From assembly GCA_029990175.1 (NCBI GenBank), contig JARKIP010000005.1, positions 56,533,001 to 56,597,000 on the forward strand: a stretch of 64,000 bases of DNA. Reading direction: 5' to 3'. The notes beneath the pieces were generated by a model. That model saw nothing but the letters and a program-made list of their open reading frames with translations. It was not told where the DNA came from and did not search any database. The DNA comes from Petunia secreta. Lineage: Eukaryota; Streptophyta; Magnoliopsida; Solanales; Solanaceae. This document shows, in pieces, positions 32,191 through 43,669 of this stretch. The number at the start of each line of letters is the position of its first letter. Position 1 is the stretch's first letter. A program made the position numbers and the translations under genes.

Positions 32191-34098
32191 TTTGCAAAAA
32201 TATGACACGGGAAGCTTTGGTTTGCCAAAATGTCCTCACTAACAGATGTTTAGCAAAAATGCTCTCATAAGTTTAATGAAACTTTTTTCGGACCAAAATA
32301 CCCCTACAAACCAATAAAAAGACACGTCTCAGTCCCTTCCCTTCCGTTTCTCCATTCACGCTATCATGAAAACCAGAAAACCCCATTCCTTTTACAGATT
32401 GCTCTGCTCAAGAGAAGATTCAATGTAAGATTTCTTCAGGTTGCAAGGGTAAAGTTCTCTGCAACTATTGCAAAGAGTTTAAGCTCCGGTGCAATCAGCA
32501 CCCTACATACACTTCTTGCCTATTGCCAAGACTCTATGGCATGTTGCAAGTGCCAACTTGCAGAGAAAGTCTCTGCAACCCTTGGCTTATAGCTAAGAGT
32601 TTAAGCTCTGGTACAATGGGCACTTGGGAGAGACCTCTTGGCTATTGCCAAGACTTTTTTAAGCCCTCTTGCACTGGCCAACTTCAGGAAAAAAAAATCT
32701 CTGCACGTCTTGGCAATAGCCAAGACTTTAAGTTCTGCTGCAAAAGGAAACTTACACTGAAAATCTCTAAAGTATTCGCAATAGCCAAGACTTTAAACTC
32801 TACTGCAATGGGAGGCTTGTAGAGACTTCTTGCCTATTGCCAAGACTTTAAGCTATGTTGCCATGGTCTCTACAACTACAGAAAAAGTCTCTCCAACTAT
32901 TGCCAATAGCCAACACTTTAAACTCCAGCAGAATGGGCAACTTGTACAAATAGTCTCTGCAAGTATTGACAATTGCAAGGACTTTAAACTCTAGTGGAAG
33001 GAGCAACTTGTACAAATAGTCTCTACAAGTATTGGCAATTGCCAACACTTTTACCTATATTAGAGTGCAAAACTTGCAGAGAAAGTCACTGCAACTCTTG
33101 GCAATAGCCAAGTCTTTAAGTTCTGCTGCAAAGGGGATCTTACACTAAAAATCTCTAAGAGTATTGACAATTGCCAAGACTTCTACCTCTACTGCAGTGA
33201 ACAAGTTGGAGACAAAGTCTCTGCAAATCTTGGCAATAGCCAAGACTCTAAGTTCTGGTGGAAGCGATGACTTACACGGAACATGTCTGCAAGTATAGGC
33301 AATAGCCAAGACATTAAATTCTACTGCAATAAGCACCTTGCAGAGAAAATCTATTCAACTCTTGGCCATGGTCAAGATTTTAAGCTCTATGCAAAACATG
33401 AATATCTAATAGCCATAGACAATAAAAACCTTCAAACCACTAGAATCAAGCAAACACAAGAAAAATCCCAAATTTCAAGCACACAAAGAAGAAAGAAGGA
33501 GGCCAGGAATGGGGAAAGAGAGAGGGAAACATGTTCAGCATGAATTAAACAAGTTGGGGCAAATCTTTTTACTGCACGCCCTTCATAAGGAGTGATTTTT
33601 AAAAATTGCCCGCTTTAACCAATGCTTTAGCAAAATACCCATATTTTACACGGAGTCAAGACTTCAAGGAAAAATTTATAAGTATTGGCACGGGGCCAAG
33701 ACTTCAAGGGAAAGTGATGTTTTGTCAATACTTTACGTTATATGGCGAGAATGAAGGAAAAGAATGGAAGGGGCAACTCTTGGCAATTGCCAAGACTTAC
33801 GACCAAGTGCGGCAAGTGTTGCCTTTTTCCAACATTTGAAGGCCAAGTGTTGGCGAATAGAAAGGGGTCAAAGGCAAGTCTTGGAATTTGCCAAGACTTA
33901 CGACGAAGTGCTGGCAAGTAATGGATAAGTGTTGAAACGCAGAGAGGGGTAAAGAGCAAGTCTTGGCCCCGACCCAAAATTTTGACAGGGGCATTTCGTC
34001 AGATTTTTTCCATTAAACTAAATGGGCCATTTTTGCAAAACTACTGTTAGCGCGGGCAAAAAGGCAAACAATTGCTTAGGGTGTCATATTCCTGCAAA
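32191..34098. mobile_element. MULE-1, non-autonomous Mutator-like element with long terminal inverted repeats
   Basis: Left end TTTGCAAAAATATGACAC (32,191) and the reverse complement of the right end, TTTGCAGGAATATGACAC (34,098), match. The similarity runs inwards about 110-120 bp through CTAACAG, GCAAAAATG and AGTTTAATG to CCCCT. No transposase or captured gene is present: the inside is a leader like that of MULE-2, an array of 66-bp palindromic units (32,440-33,400), and a right part like that of MULE-2. The flanking bases do not show a convincing 9-bp duplication. I infer a deletion derivative of a MULE-2-like element. Confidence 0.7.
32440..33400. repeat. array of about 14 palindromic units, period about 66 bp
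   Basis: Unit heads of the type CTTGGCAATAGCCAAGACTT start near 32,515, 32,581, 32,637, 32,709, 32,774, 32,829, 32,899, 32,965, 33,031, 33,097, 33,163, 33,229, 33,295 and 33,361. Most steps are 65-68 bp. A second inverted repeat lies inside the unit: arms TTGCAGAGA and TCTCTGCAA around AAG (32,559-32,580). Units differ by scattered substitutions. Confidence 0.85.
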
Positions 34099-34139
34099 TC
34101 AACCTTATCATTATCTTTAGGCTGAATTGCAGAAATATG

Positions 34140-35996
34140 TGAAACGACCTTAGGTAGTCTTTTCGGAAGTTAGGACTCTGATTGGCGTGCGAATAATTTT
34201 AAAAACTTCGCAATATCCATTAGGACCTGTCTGTAAAATTTGAGTTGTATCAGATCTCGTTTGGTACGTATCGGAAGAAGATTTCAGTTTATATTGTCGA
34301 TAAATATTAAAAAGGGATTTTCTAGCTCGATTTTGGCGAATGAACTCCAATTCGAAATTCGAAAGCGTCCTTAGATTCGTATGATTAATTGTGACTTTTG
34401 TAAACTTTCGAAAGGGGATTTCAAGGTTGTTCGGCTAGTTTCCGCTAAAATGCTGAAAGTTAAATAATTTGACCTTTTTTATTTAATTTGCATATTGAGT
34501 TTCGGGAGTCTGATTTGAGATCCGTCTTAGCAAGTGTGTTACATATATTTTGTATAACTTACTTGAACAATTTGGGATCATTTCGAATTTCGTAGAGTTC
34601 CGTTTTAATTTTCGCCGCGAAAAGAAAAGAAAATAAATAAAAAAAAGAGAAAAGTAAAAGGAAAAGGAAAAGAAAGAAATGAAAGAGGTGGTGGCCCCTT
34701 AGTTTAAAGAGCAAAAACAAGAACAGAAAGAAAGATAGAAACGGAAGAGAGCAGAGAACGTAAAAATAAAGACAAAAACTCCAGAAAATAGAGAAAGGTA
34801 AAGAAACGGAGCAGAAAAACCGGTATTTTTACCCCGAGACATCCAGGTAATGATATTAATTTATTATTTCAATTTATTATGTGTGTTTGAATATATTTTA
34901 ACGGTAAAAATTAGGATATTAGACATCGTTCTAATAAGTTCAAGTGATGGTTTAAAGGGTCAATTGGACCCCGATAATGGAATTGATTATATATTCGTAC
35001 TCAGTAAGTTATGGGCAACATATAAATGTAATTTATTTAGGGTTTGGCTATGTGAATTTGAACCCTATACATAGGCCTGACCTGCGTATTGCATATGCGA
35101 ATAGGGTATCAGGTTCCTAACCGGATTGCCCTAAGATGTAGGGAATGAAGCATGTAGCCTGATTTGATATATTTTCTGCTTAATGAATAAGCAGGATCAT
35201 TTGACAATGAATCTAAAGGACAAAGCGGTTGTTGAGTAGTTGTGCTAACTTTGTAACGAGGTAAGTGTTTGTATCCATTTCTTTGGACGCACTTGGCAAT
35301 AAAATATATGAATTAGGTTGCACGCCGCAATAGTATGTATTTCTGATTGTTGATATGTTCGGGATACTTAAAAACCTATACGTTCTATCTATTTTATGTC
35401 CCTGGCTGTTTATGGTTTCATACGTGTTTCCAGTTATTATCAGGCTCTACTTTATTATAGTTTAAATAAGATGGATTTGGTTTACCTGTTTCTCTTCTCC
35501 CTGGCTAGCTATCCTATTTGTTGAGGTGGCTAATCTGCCCCACTTATTGAGTCCTTTTGACTCACCCTTGTTTGTTGTTTGTTTTTTTCTTTATCTATTT
35601 GTTTCGGCAGGTTCACTCCAGGATTGAGTTTGCCACGTTGTGAAGGAGCGAAGACGACTTCAGCTGTCAGGGTTTGCCAGCTTTTATTCCGGATGGCCAC
35701 CAATTTTATGTTTACTATTTCAGTTGTATTTTGCTCCCTTCAAGAGGTATCTGTCTTCTTTTGTACTCTTAGATGTCTAGTCTGGATAGTCCTAAACCTA
35801 GTATGTTAGGTAGTCAGTCGTAATTTCTTTTCTACAGCTTAGAGGTACCAGTATGTCTGTGATTTTCTAAGTCTTATTCTTATTTACGAATTGAATTATA
35901 TTTATTTTCCTAATTTAATTTGTAAGGGTTCGCCCGACGAGTCTACGGGAGGATGTCGGGTGCCCGCACGGCCTAGTCTGATTCCGAGTCGTGTCA
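34140..35996 (+). mobile_element. 5' LTR of the gypsy element (1.86 kb)
   Basis: Matches the right LTR over its whole length except for a gap of about 1.5 kb at 35,291-35,303, where the right LTR has the minisatellite and flanking sequence (40,160-41,730). Confidence 0.85.
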
Positions 35997-35998
35997 GT

Positions 35999-36014
35999 TG
36001 GTATCAGAGCCTGG
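35999..36014 (+). other. primer-binding site, initiator tRNA-Met
   Basis: TGGTATCAGAGCCTGG starts two bases after the LTR end, a standard match to initiator tRNA-Met. Confidence 0.9.
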
Positions 36015-36239
36015 TTTAGAGTCTATCAAGACAAATACAGTGTCTAGTAGAGTCTCAATGATGGGTACGTAGACGTCCGTAGTTATCTACGAGAGGCTAT
36101 GATGGCATTTAGGAAGTTTCTCTTCCTTCATTTTCCAATCATGCGTCGGTCTGAGATGCAAAATTGATTAATTCCTTCGCAGTAATTGTGAACCCTCAAG
36201 CGAAAAATCAGCAAACGTTAGGAGTTCAGGACGGAGTAG

Positions 36240-37560
36240 TATAGCCTGGTGCTAGAGCTACTCAAGCCCCGAGAATTGTGGATCGTGCTGACGATGCAGT
36301 TGTGCAGGCCCCAGCTGTACGAGCTTGCGATGGGCAAGGGAGCAGGGCTTTGTGGTTCCCTTGGCTCTCTACGGTGCTTTTACAAGAATTTTGGCGACGC
36401 AGATACCGCCCTATTATTCGCTAGGCAGCTTATCAGGTCGCCGTATATGCAAAAGTTCGAACTTAGAGAGCTCTTATTCCAGTTCCTGATGTTGCCCCAG
36501 TAAATTATGTTCCAGACGCAACATGTGTTGCGTCACCAATTGTTCTGGCTGGTTAGCCAGCCGAGGTAACAGTTCGATCTTAAGCAATGCATCAGATAAA
36601 CCTCGTGATTATTTTTAAAATAAAATGATGTCAGCGTATCCTTCCAGCTCTTGATTATATCGAGCAGTATGGTGTTGATTATTCTGCTTTCTAGTTTCAG
36701 GGGTCCAGCCTTGAATTGGTGGGCCGCTCTCTTATTAACTAACTTGGTTCGATTTTTGTTCTAGATTCGTAGAAAAGTTCCTTTCGAGTAGCGAGTGAAA
36801 TGAAGAGTGTCGCCAGTTTGAGTGGATTAGCCAGGGTAACCTGTCGGTTAGCCTATTGGTTTCTGAATATGAGATTGAATTCTATAGAATGGCTAGATAT
36901 GCATTAGATCTAGTCCATGAGCCTTTCGAGAGATTCAAAGATTTATTGATGACCTTTCTTCTTCCTTGAGATCCCAGATGGCTCAAGAGATTGAGGTCGG
37001 AATTTCATTTGATGTTGTTGTTGATATTGCTCGAAGGTATGAGGCATACCATAAGTTAGAGCGGGAAGAGTTAGAGCGGGAGAGCAAGAGATCCCGTAGC
37101 CCTAGTGGGCAACTATGGTACCTCATTTGGAGGTAAGAGTTCTGATTATTTTGGGTGGTCACCTTCCAGTTATCTCAGCTTGTGTCGCGTGATTCTCAGA
37201 GTGCGCCAGTAGTTCGTCAAGATCAGACCCAGTTTTCTCTTTATAGCTATCAACAATCTGTCCAGCTTCCATTTTCACTGAAAAGGTGTTATCATTGTCG
37301 TGAGCCTGTCATCTTTGGTTGAGTTTTCCTTACTCCAGCAAGTAGGCATTCGTTCTTTTTCTCACCATCAGACTAGCATCAGACACCTGCCCAGTCACAG
37401 GGGTTTTCATTTAGGGCTCAGTCATGCAGAGTTATGCCACCATCTGGCAGGGGCTGAGAGCGTGGTGGTTGTGGTTATTCTGGAAGTAATTATCATGGTA
37501 GCGCTCAGCTCAGCCACAGACGCAGTTAAACTGCCAGTCTAGTAGGATGGTGAGGCATCC
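36240..37560 (+). pseudogene. gag remnant of the gypsy element
   Basis: In shifting frames: a pre-core region, then VSEYEIEFYRMARYALDLV and, after a frameshift, LRSQMAQEIEVGISFDVVVDIA-type sequence with EELERESKRSRS (about 36,870-37,100). Near 37,280-37,310 a damaged knuckle begins (RCYHCREP) and does not complete. This is the usual order of a Tekay/Del-type gag. At least six stops or shifts are present. Confidence 0.55.
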
Positions 37561-39011
37561 GATGTAGTAGACCCATGTATTTCTTCTTCCCTTATATATG
37601 AGTAAAATTTGATTCTTCCGATCGGTCTAGACTTCGTTTATCTTACCATGTTTCCATGGCTTCCTTGGATATTGTTTCTATTAAGAATCAGTTACGGTAG
37701 AGGGGCGAGCTTCTGGTATGATTTATTCCTGGAATTTGTAAGACCCTACTAATTTATTTGGTCTAAATATGAGAGATTTGACAGTGAGTGTCGCTATTGT
37801 CTTCTTGACATCCTATTGTACCACCTTCTCTTATTATGTCAATTCAGTTTACCTCTCTCATTGGGATTTGGTGTTGGTATGATGATGGGATTCTTATTCG
37901 TCATCATCAGAAAGTGTCATCGTTTCTTCCGATGTAAAGTGGTTAGTAAGTAATATTCGATCTACATATCTTCTCTTGGTTCAAAATGCTAGTAAAGTCA
38001 TGTTATCCTATGAGCTTTTCTTGATCGTAAAAGGGTTTTCTGGTAAATTATCAGAGTTTCCTTCTTATTGGGAGGTTAAATTGGCATAGATTTCATTCCA
38101 TAGAGCTTATTTAATGTCTATTTCTTCAATTGTGATTCTTTGGCTAGCCTGACTCGGAAGTAGTCTAGCTCTGATAACCAAGCAAACAAGAAGATGAGCT
38201 TCCTAAAGATCTAATTATTTCTATCCTCAGTTTATTTCCATCTCTTCTTCTTCCGACACTAGTGAGCTTGGGCGGTTAATAGGCACTTGTGATGTTCCTT
38301 ATGTTAAGCCAGTGCGTGTCAAGGTAGCCGGGTAAGCACATTATTGTGTTTCAAGGCTACTAAGGGTAATGGAGAGTGTCGTCTGACCCGTGAATTGAGC
38401 TATCAAGCGGTGGTGCCTATGGCAAAGGTATGGAGTTGGGAACTCGAGAGTTGCTACTCTTTGGCAACTCGAGAGGGTAATTTGGTAGGTTAGGTCTGAA
38501 ACGCGTTATGTTTTAGCTAAATCTTTCTTAATCCAGCAGGTCGTGCAAGGATGATTATTCCTATTCAAATTCGCTGTATGAGCTTATGCTCTAAGTGGAG
38601 AAGTCTTCCTCCTATACAGAATGCTAATATTAAATCTCTAAAGAGTTGCTAAAGCGTAAGCTAATTCTTTATTTCATTGACCTGTTCTATATCGAAAAGT
38701 ATATCGACGAGGTGATTCATTGGCGGAATCATGTTAACTCATCTAGAGTTACGTGTATCTTCATTTCAAAAATATAGAACTCTTCTCTCATGATCGAGAA
38801 AGGGTCAGCTTAGTCAGAATAAGCTGGGCAATGATGTGATGATATTATCCAGATATGTTTTATTCCAAGAGTTCAATGTGCGTTATAATTCTGATTATGT
38901 AATCATGAGAAAAATTCTGTGGAATAGTTTATGAAGGTCATGCAAGTTCTCTTGTTATCTGTATGAATTTTTCTTTAGACTTAGGCTCGTTCGAGGACGA
39001 ACGAGAGTTTA
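37561..39011 (+). other. degenerate interior, pol not recognisable
   Basis: No protease, reverse transcriptase or integrase motif could be read in any frame. The last 50 bp (GGCTCGTTCGAGGACGAACG) are the conserved pre-LTR sequence I associate with this group of gypsy elements. Confidence 0.45.
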
Positions 39012-39023
39012 AGTAGAGGAGAA
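39012..39023 (+). other. polypurine tract
   Basis: AGTAGAGGAGAA directly before the 3' LTR start at 39,024. Confidence 0.75.
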
Positions 39024-42000
39024 TGAAACGACCTTAGGTAGTCGTTTTGGAAGTTAGGACTCCGATTGACGTGCCGATAATTTTAAAAACTTCGTAATGT
39101 CCATCAGGACCTGTCTGTAAAATTTGAGCTAAATCAAACCTCGTTTGGTACGTACCGAAAGAAGATTTCAGTTTTATTGTCGATAAATATTAAAAAGAGA
39201 TTTTCGAGCTCGATTTTGGCGAATGAACTCCGATTCGAAATCTGAAAGCGGCGTTAGGTTCGTATGATTATTTGTGACTTTTGTATACTTTTGAAAGGGA
39301 ATTTTGAGGTTTTTCGGCTAGTTTCCGCTAAAATGCTGAAAGTTAAATAATTTGATATTTTTCCATTTATTTACATATTGAGTTTTGGGAGTCCGATTTG
39401 AGATCCGTCTTAGCGAGTGTTACATATATTTTGTATAACTTACTTGAGAAATTTGGTATCATTTCGAATTTCGTAGAGTTTCATTTTAATTTTCGTCGCG
39501 AAAAGAAAAGAAAAGAGAAAAGAAAAAAGAAAAGGAAAAGAAAGAAATGAAAGAGGCGGTGGCCCCTTAGTTTAAAGAGCAAAAATGAGAACAGTAAGAA
39601 GATAGAAACGAAAGAGAGCCGAGAACGTAAAAATAAAGACAGAAATGCTAGAAAATAGAGAAAGGAAAGGAAACAGAGCCCAAAAAAAAAGGTATTTTCA
39701 CCCCGAGATATTCAGGTAATGATGTTAATTTATTATTTTAATTTATTACGTGTGTTTGAATATATTTTAACGGTAAAAATTGGGATATTAGACATCATTC
39801 TCATAAGTTCAACTGATGGTTTAAAAGGTCAATTGGACCCCGATAATGGAATTGATTATATATTTGTACTCAGTGAGTTATGGGCAACATATAAATGTAA
39901 TTTATTTAGGATTTGGTTATGTGACTTTGAACCCTGTACATAGGCCTGACATGCATATATGCGAATAGGGTATCAGGTTCCTAACCAATTTGCCCTAAGA
40001 TGTAGGGAATGAAGTCTTTAGCCTAATTTGATATATTTTCTGCTTAATGAATGAGCAGGATCGATTGGAAATGAATCCAAAGGACAAAGCAGTTGTTGAG
40101 TAGATGTGCTAACTTTATACGAGGTAAGTGTTTGTACTCATTTCTTTGGAGGCCCTTGGCATCACGGATAATCTACCATGTGTTCCTTACGTGTATAGCT
40201 ACCGATAGGCGTACTCATTATGCCTTAGCTTTAGATTTACATTATATATTATATGATATGTCATGTTGTTGGTATTGCATTGAGGATTTGAGCATTGCAC
40301 TCTGGCTGTGAGTTAGCATATACTTTCCGGCTGTCGATTAGAGTCCCGCGCTGGTGATGGGTTATTATTGCATCATGTTGCATTTATATGCATTATGTTG
40401 CATTCATATGCATTATGTTGCATACATATTGGGAGCAAGAGTATTCCGCCCTAGGAGAGTGCAGGAGTATTCCGCCTCTGGTTTATATTATATCGGGTGC
40501 AGGAGTATTCCGAACCAGGCGAGTGCAGGAGTATTCCGCCTCTGATTTACATTATATCGGGTGCAGGAGTATTCCGCCCTAGGGGAGTGCAAGAGTATTC
40601 CGCCTCTGGTTTATATTATATCGGGTGCAGGAGTATTCCGCTCCAGGCGAGTGCAGGAGTATTCCGTCTCTGGTTTATATTATATCGGGTGCAGGATTAT
40701 TCCGCTCCAGGCGAGTGCAGGAGTATACCGCCTCTGGTTTATATTATATCGGGTGCAGGAATATTCCGCCCCAGAAGAGTGCAGGAGTATTCCGCCTCTG
40801 ATTTACATTATATCGGGTGCAGGAGTATTCCGCCCTAGGAGAGTGCAGGAGTATTCCACCCCAGGAGAGTGCATGAGTATTCCGCCTCTGGTTTATATTA
40901 TATCGGGTGCAGGAGTATTCCGCTCCAGGCGAGTGCAGGAGTATTCCGTCCCAGGAGAGTGCAGGAGTATTCCGCCTCTGGTTTATATTATATTGGGTGC
41001 AGGAGTATTCTGCTCCAGGCGAGTGCAGGAGTATTCCGCCTCTAGTTTACATTATATCGGGTGCAGGAATATTCCGCTCAAGAAGAGTGCAGGAGTATTC
41101 CGCCTCTGATTTACATTATATCGGGTGCAGGAATATTCCACCCTAGGAGAGTGCAGGAGTATTCCGCCTCTGATTTACATTATATCGGGTGCAGGAATAT
41201 TCCGCCTCTGGTTTACATTATATCGGGTGCAGGAGTATTCCGCCCCATGAGAGTGCAGGAGTATTCTGCCTCTGGTTTACATTATATGGGGTGCAGGAGT
41301 ATTCCGCCCCAGGAGAGTGCAAGAGTATTCCGCCCAAGGAGAGTGCAGGAGTATTCCGCCTCTGGTTTATATCATATAGGGTGGAGGAGTATTCCTCCCC
41401 AGGAGTAGGAGTATTCCGCTCCAGTCGGTTACTATATTGCATTCCCCTTGAATGCAGGAGTATTCCGCTTCGAGACGGGATTACGGGCACATGTGACCCC
41501 ATTGCATCATACTACATTAATCCCATCTCATTTCACCGCATGCCGACTTTTTTGTGACTATCATGCAGTGTATTATGTATGCAGTATGTATATCATGTTG
41601 TGGACATATTTCAATTTGCCTATATATTTCTGACTCGTATCGGGTTGCATGCCATGACAGTATAAATATATGGATCGAGTTGCACGCCGCAATAGTATAA
41701 AATACGGATCAGGTTGCACACAACAGTAAAAATATATGAATTGGGTTGCACGCCGCAACAGTATGTATTTCTGATTGTTGATATATTTGGGATACTTAAA
41801 AACCTATATGTTCTATCTATTTTATGTCCCTGGTTGTTTATGGTTTCATACGTGTTTCCAGTTATTATCTGGCTCTGCCTTTTTATAGTTTAAATAAGAT
41901 GGATTTGGTTTATCTGTTTTTCTTCTCCTTGGCTAGCTATCCTATTCTTTGAGGTGGCTAGTCTGCCCCACTTATTGAGTCCTTTTGACTCACCCTTTTT

Positions 42001-42439
42001 GTTTGTTTTTTTTCTATCGATTTCGTTTCGGCAGGTTCACTCCAGGATTGAGTTCGCCACGTGCTGAAGGAGCGAAGACGACTTCAGCTGTCAGGGTGAG
42101 CCAGCTTTTATTCCGGATGGCCATCAGTTTTATGTTTACTATTTCAGTTGTATTTTGCTCCCTTCAGGAGGTATCTGTCTTCTTTTGTACTCTTAGATGT
42201 CTAGTCTGGATAGCCCTAAACCTATTATGTTGGGTAGTCAACCCTAATTTCTTTGTTACAACTTAGAGGTATCAATATTGTACAACTTAGAGGTATCAAT
42301 ATGTCTGTGCTTTTTCTAAGTCTTGTTTTTATTTATGAATTGAATTATATTTATTTTCCTAATTTAATTGGTAAAGGTCGACGGGTCTAGGGGAAGATGT
42401 CGGGTGCCCGCATGGCCTAGCCGATTCCGGGTCGTGTCA
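39024..42439 (+). mobile_element. 3' LTR of the gypsy element (3.4 kb) with internal minisatellite
   Basis: Same ends as the 5' LTR, but 1.56 kb longer because it contains 40,160-41,730: a segment with the minisatellite and a short repeat of GGTTGCACGCCGCAA near 41,680-41,755. Confidence 0.85.
40430..41475. repeat. minisatellite, GTGCAGGAGTATTCCGCC units
   Basis: About 38 copies of GCAGGAGTATTCCGCC or close variants. Two spacer types alternate: a short one (CCAGGAGA or CCAGGCGA, unit near 26 bp) and a longer one (TCTGGTTTATATTATATCGG, unit near 38 bp). The plus-strand frames through it give repeated peptides but have no start context and shift between units, so they are not genes. Confidence 0.9.
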
Positions 42440-43020
42440 ATATATCACGGGACAAGTGGTTTCCATAAATTCCCTCCCTAATAGTGGTTCAGAATAAATG
42501 TCCTCCATTAGTTTAATGAAAGATTTTTCAGACGAAAATACCCCTAACAACCAATAAAAATACCCGCCCTATCCCTCCCTTCATTTTCTCCATTCACGCG
42601 ATTTACAAACTCTAAAAACCCATAACACTTTCAGATTTCTCCATTTAAATGAAGATTCAAGGTAAGATTTCTTCGAATTCCTACTGACTTTTACTAAATG
42701 CGGCATTAATTTCTTTATAATGTAGTTTGAAAAATGCTTAATTTTGCTTTAAATTATATATAACTACATATTAGCTCAAAATGAGCTATCTATTTTATTA
42801 ATAATTATCCAAAAAACTCACCGAAGAGAAAATACATGATATTAGATTGATTACAGTAATTATAATATGCAGATTCACAAAAAAAAAAAAAATTGATTTG
42901 TCTTAGTCCTAGATTTTACAAAGAGAATTGCGAGTAAAATCACATGCGAGATCGACTTTACACTGTTAGCATAATGGCAATATGTTCCTTACATTGATCT
43001 GAATTAATCTATGAGTTCTA
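42440..43020. other. MULE-2 left terminal repeat (continued) and leader
   Basis: 42,440-42,700 follows MULE-1 32,200-32,440 closely (ATACCCCTA, AACCAATAAAAA, CTCCATTCACGC, AGATTTCTTC). The rest to 43,020 is AT-rich and carries no gene. Confidence 0.6.
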
Positions 43021-43560
43021 TGCAAGTCTTGGCTATTGTCAATACTTTATACACAGTAGCAATGCGCGCTTGTAGAGAAAGTCTCATAAAGTGTTGGCAA
43101 TTACCAAGACTTCAAGCTCTGGTGCAATTAACACATGGCGCAAACTGTCTTGTTTATTGACAAGACTTTAAGTCCTATTGGAGGAGGAAACTTCTCTGCA
43201 ACTCTTGGCTTATTACCAAGAGTTTAAAATTTAGTGCAATTGGCACCTTGGATAAACTTCTTCGCAATTGCCTAGACTTTATGACCTGTTGCAATGGCCA
43301 ACTTGCAAAGAAAATCTCTGCATTAGCCAAGAGTGCACCTCTAGTGCAATGGGCATCTTGGAGAGACTTCTTGGCTATTTGCCAAGAGTTGCAGCTCTGG
43401 TGCAATGGGCACCTTCGAGAGACTTCTTGGCTATTGCCAAGAGTTGCAGCTTTGGTGCAATGGGCACCTTGGAGACTTCTTGGCTATTTGCCAAGAGTTG
43501 CAGCCCTGGTGCAATGGGCAACTTGCAAAGAAAGTCTCTCCATGTCTTGGCCATGACCAA
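43020..43560. repeat. palindromic-unit array, left side of MULE-2
   Basis: About ten units headed by CTTGGCTATTGCCAAGAG-like palindromes (for example near 43,371, 43,427 and 43,481), spaced 54-66 bp, with AGTTGCAGCTCTGGTGCAAT in the most similar three. Same direction as in MULE-1. Confidence 0.8.
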
Positions 43561-43669
43561 TGACTTTTACATCAAGTCCAACAAAAAGACCAACGAAAAT
43601 CTAAGTATATCATTTATATTCATTATGTGCATGATTACAACAATGGCAATACATTGCATTTAGATAGCT

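Larger units (their letters stand above)
34140..42439 (+). mobile_element. gypsy retrotransposon with unequal LTRs (Tekay-like), gag remnant only
   Basis: LTRs 34,140-35,996 and 39,024-42,439 share the start TGAAACGACCTTAGG and the end GTCGTGTCA. The left is followed by an initiator-Met primer-binding site, the right is preceded by a polypurine tract. Flanks ATATG (34,135-34,139) and ATATA (42,440-42,444) are a 4/5 target duplication. The 3-kb interior has a broken gag and no usable pol. It sits inside the left terminal repeat of MULE-2. The lineage name rests on long LTRs and gag wording, so it is tentative. Confidence 0.8.

Noticed and set aside
32440..33400. TTGGC-N-GCCAA palindromes as nuclear factor 1 sites
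   Set aside because: NF1 proteins are animal factors. Plants lack them.
32523..33543. Short frames through the palindromic arrays (32,523-32,822, 33,283-33,543, 43,248-43,663)
   Set aside because: They follow the repeat period, have no domain and occur in several frames and on both strands.
40430..41475. Regular direct repeats that look like a CRISPR array
   Set aside because: Spacers are themselves repeated and the sequence is a plant LTR. Minisatellite fits fully.
40354..41557. Long overlapping plus-strand frames with repeated EYSAPGECRSIPP peptides
   Set aside because: They are read-through of a minisatellite in an LTR. Similar frames exist on both strands and shift with unit length.
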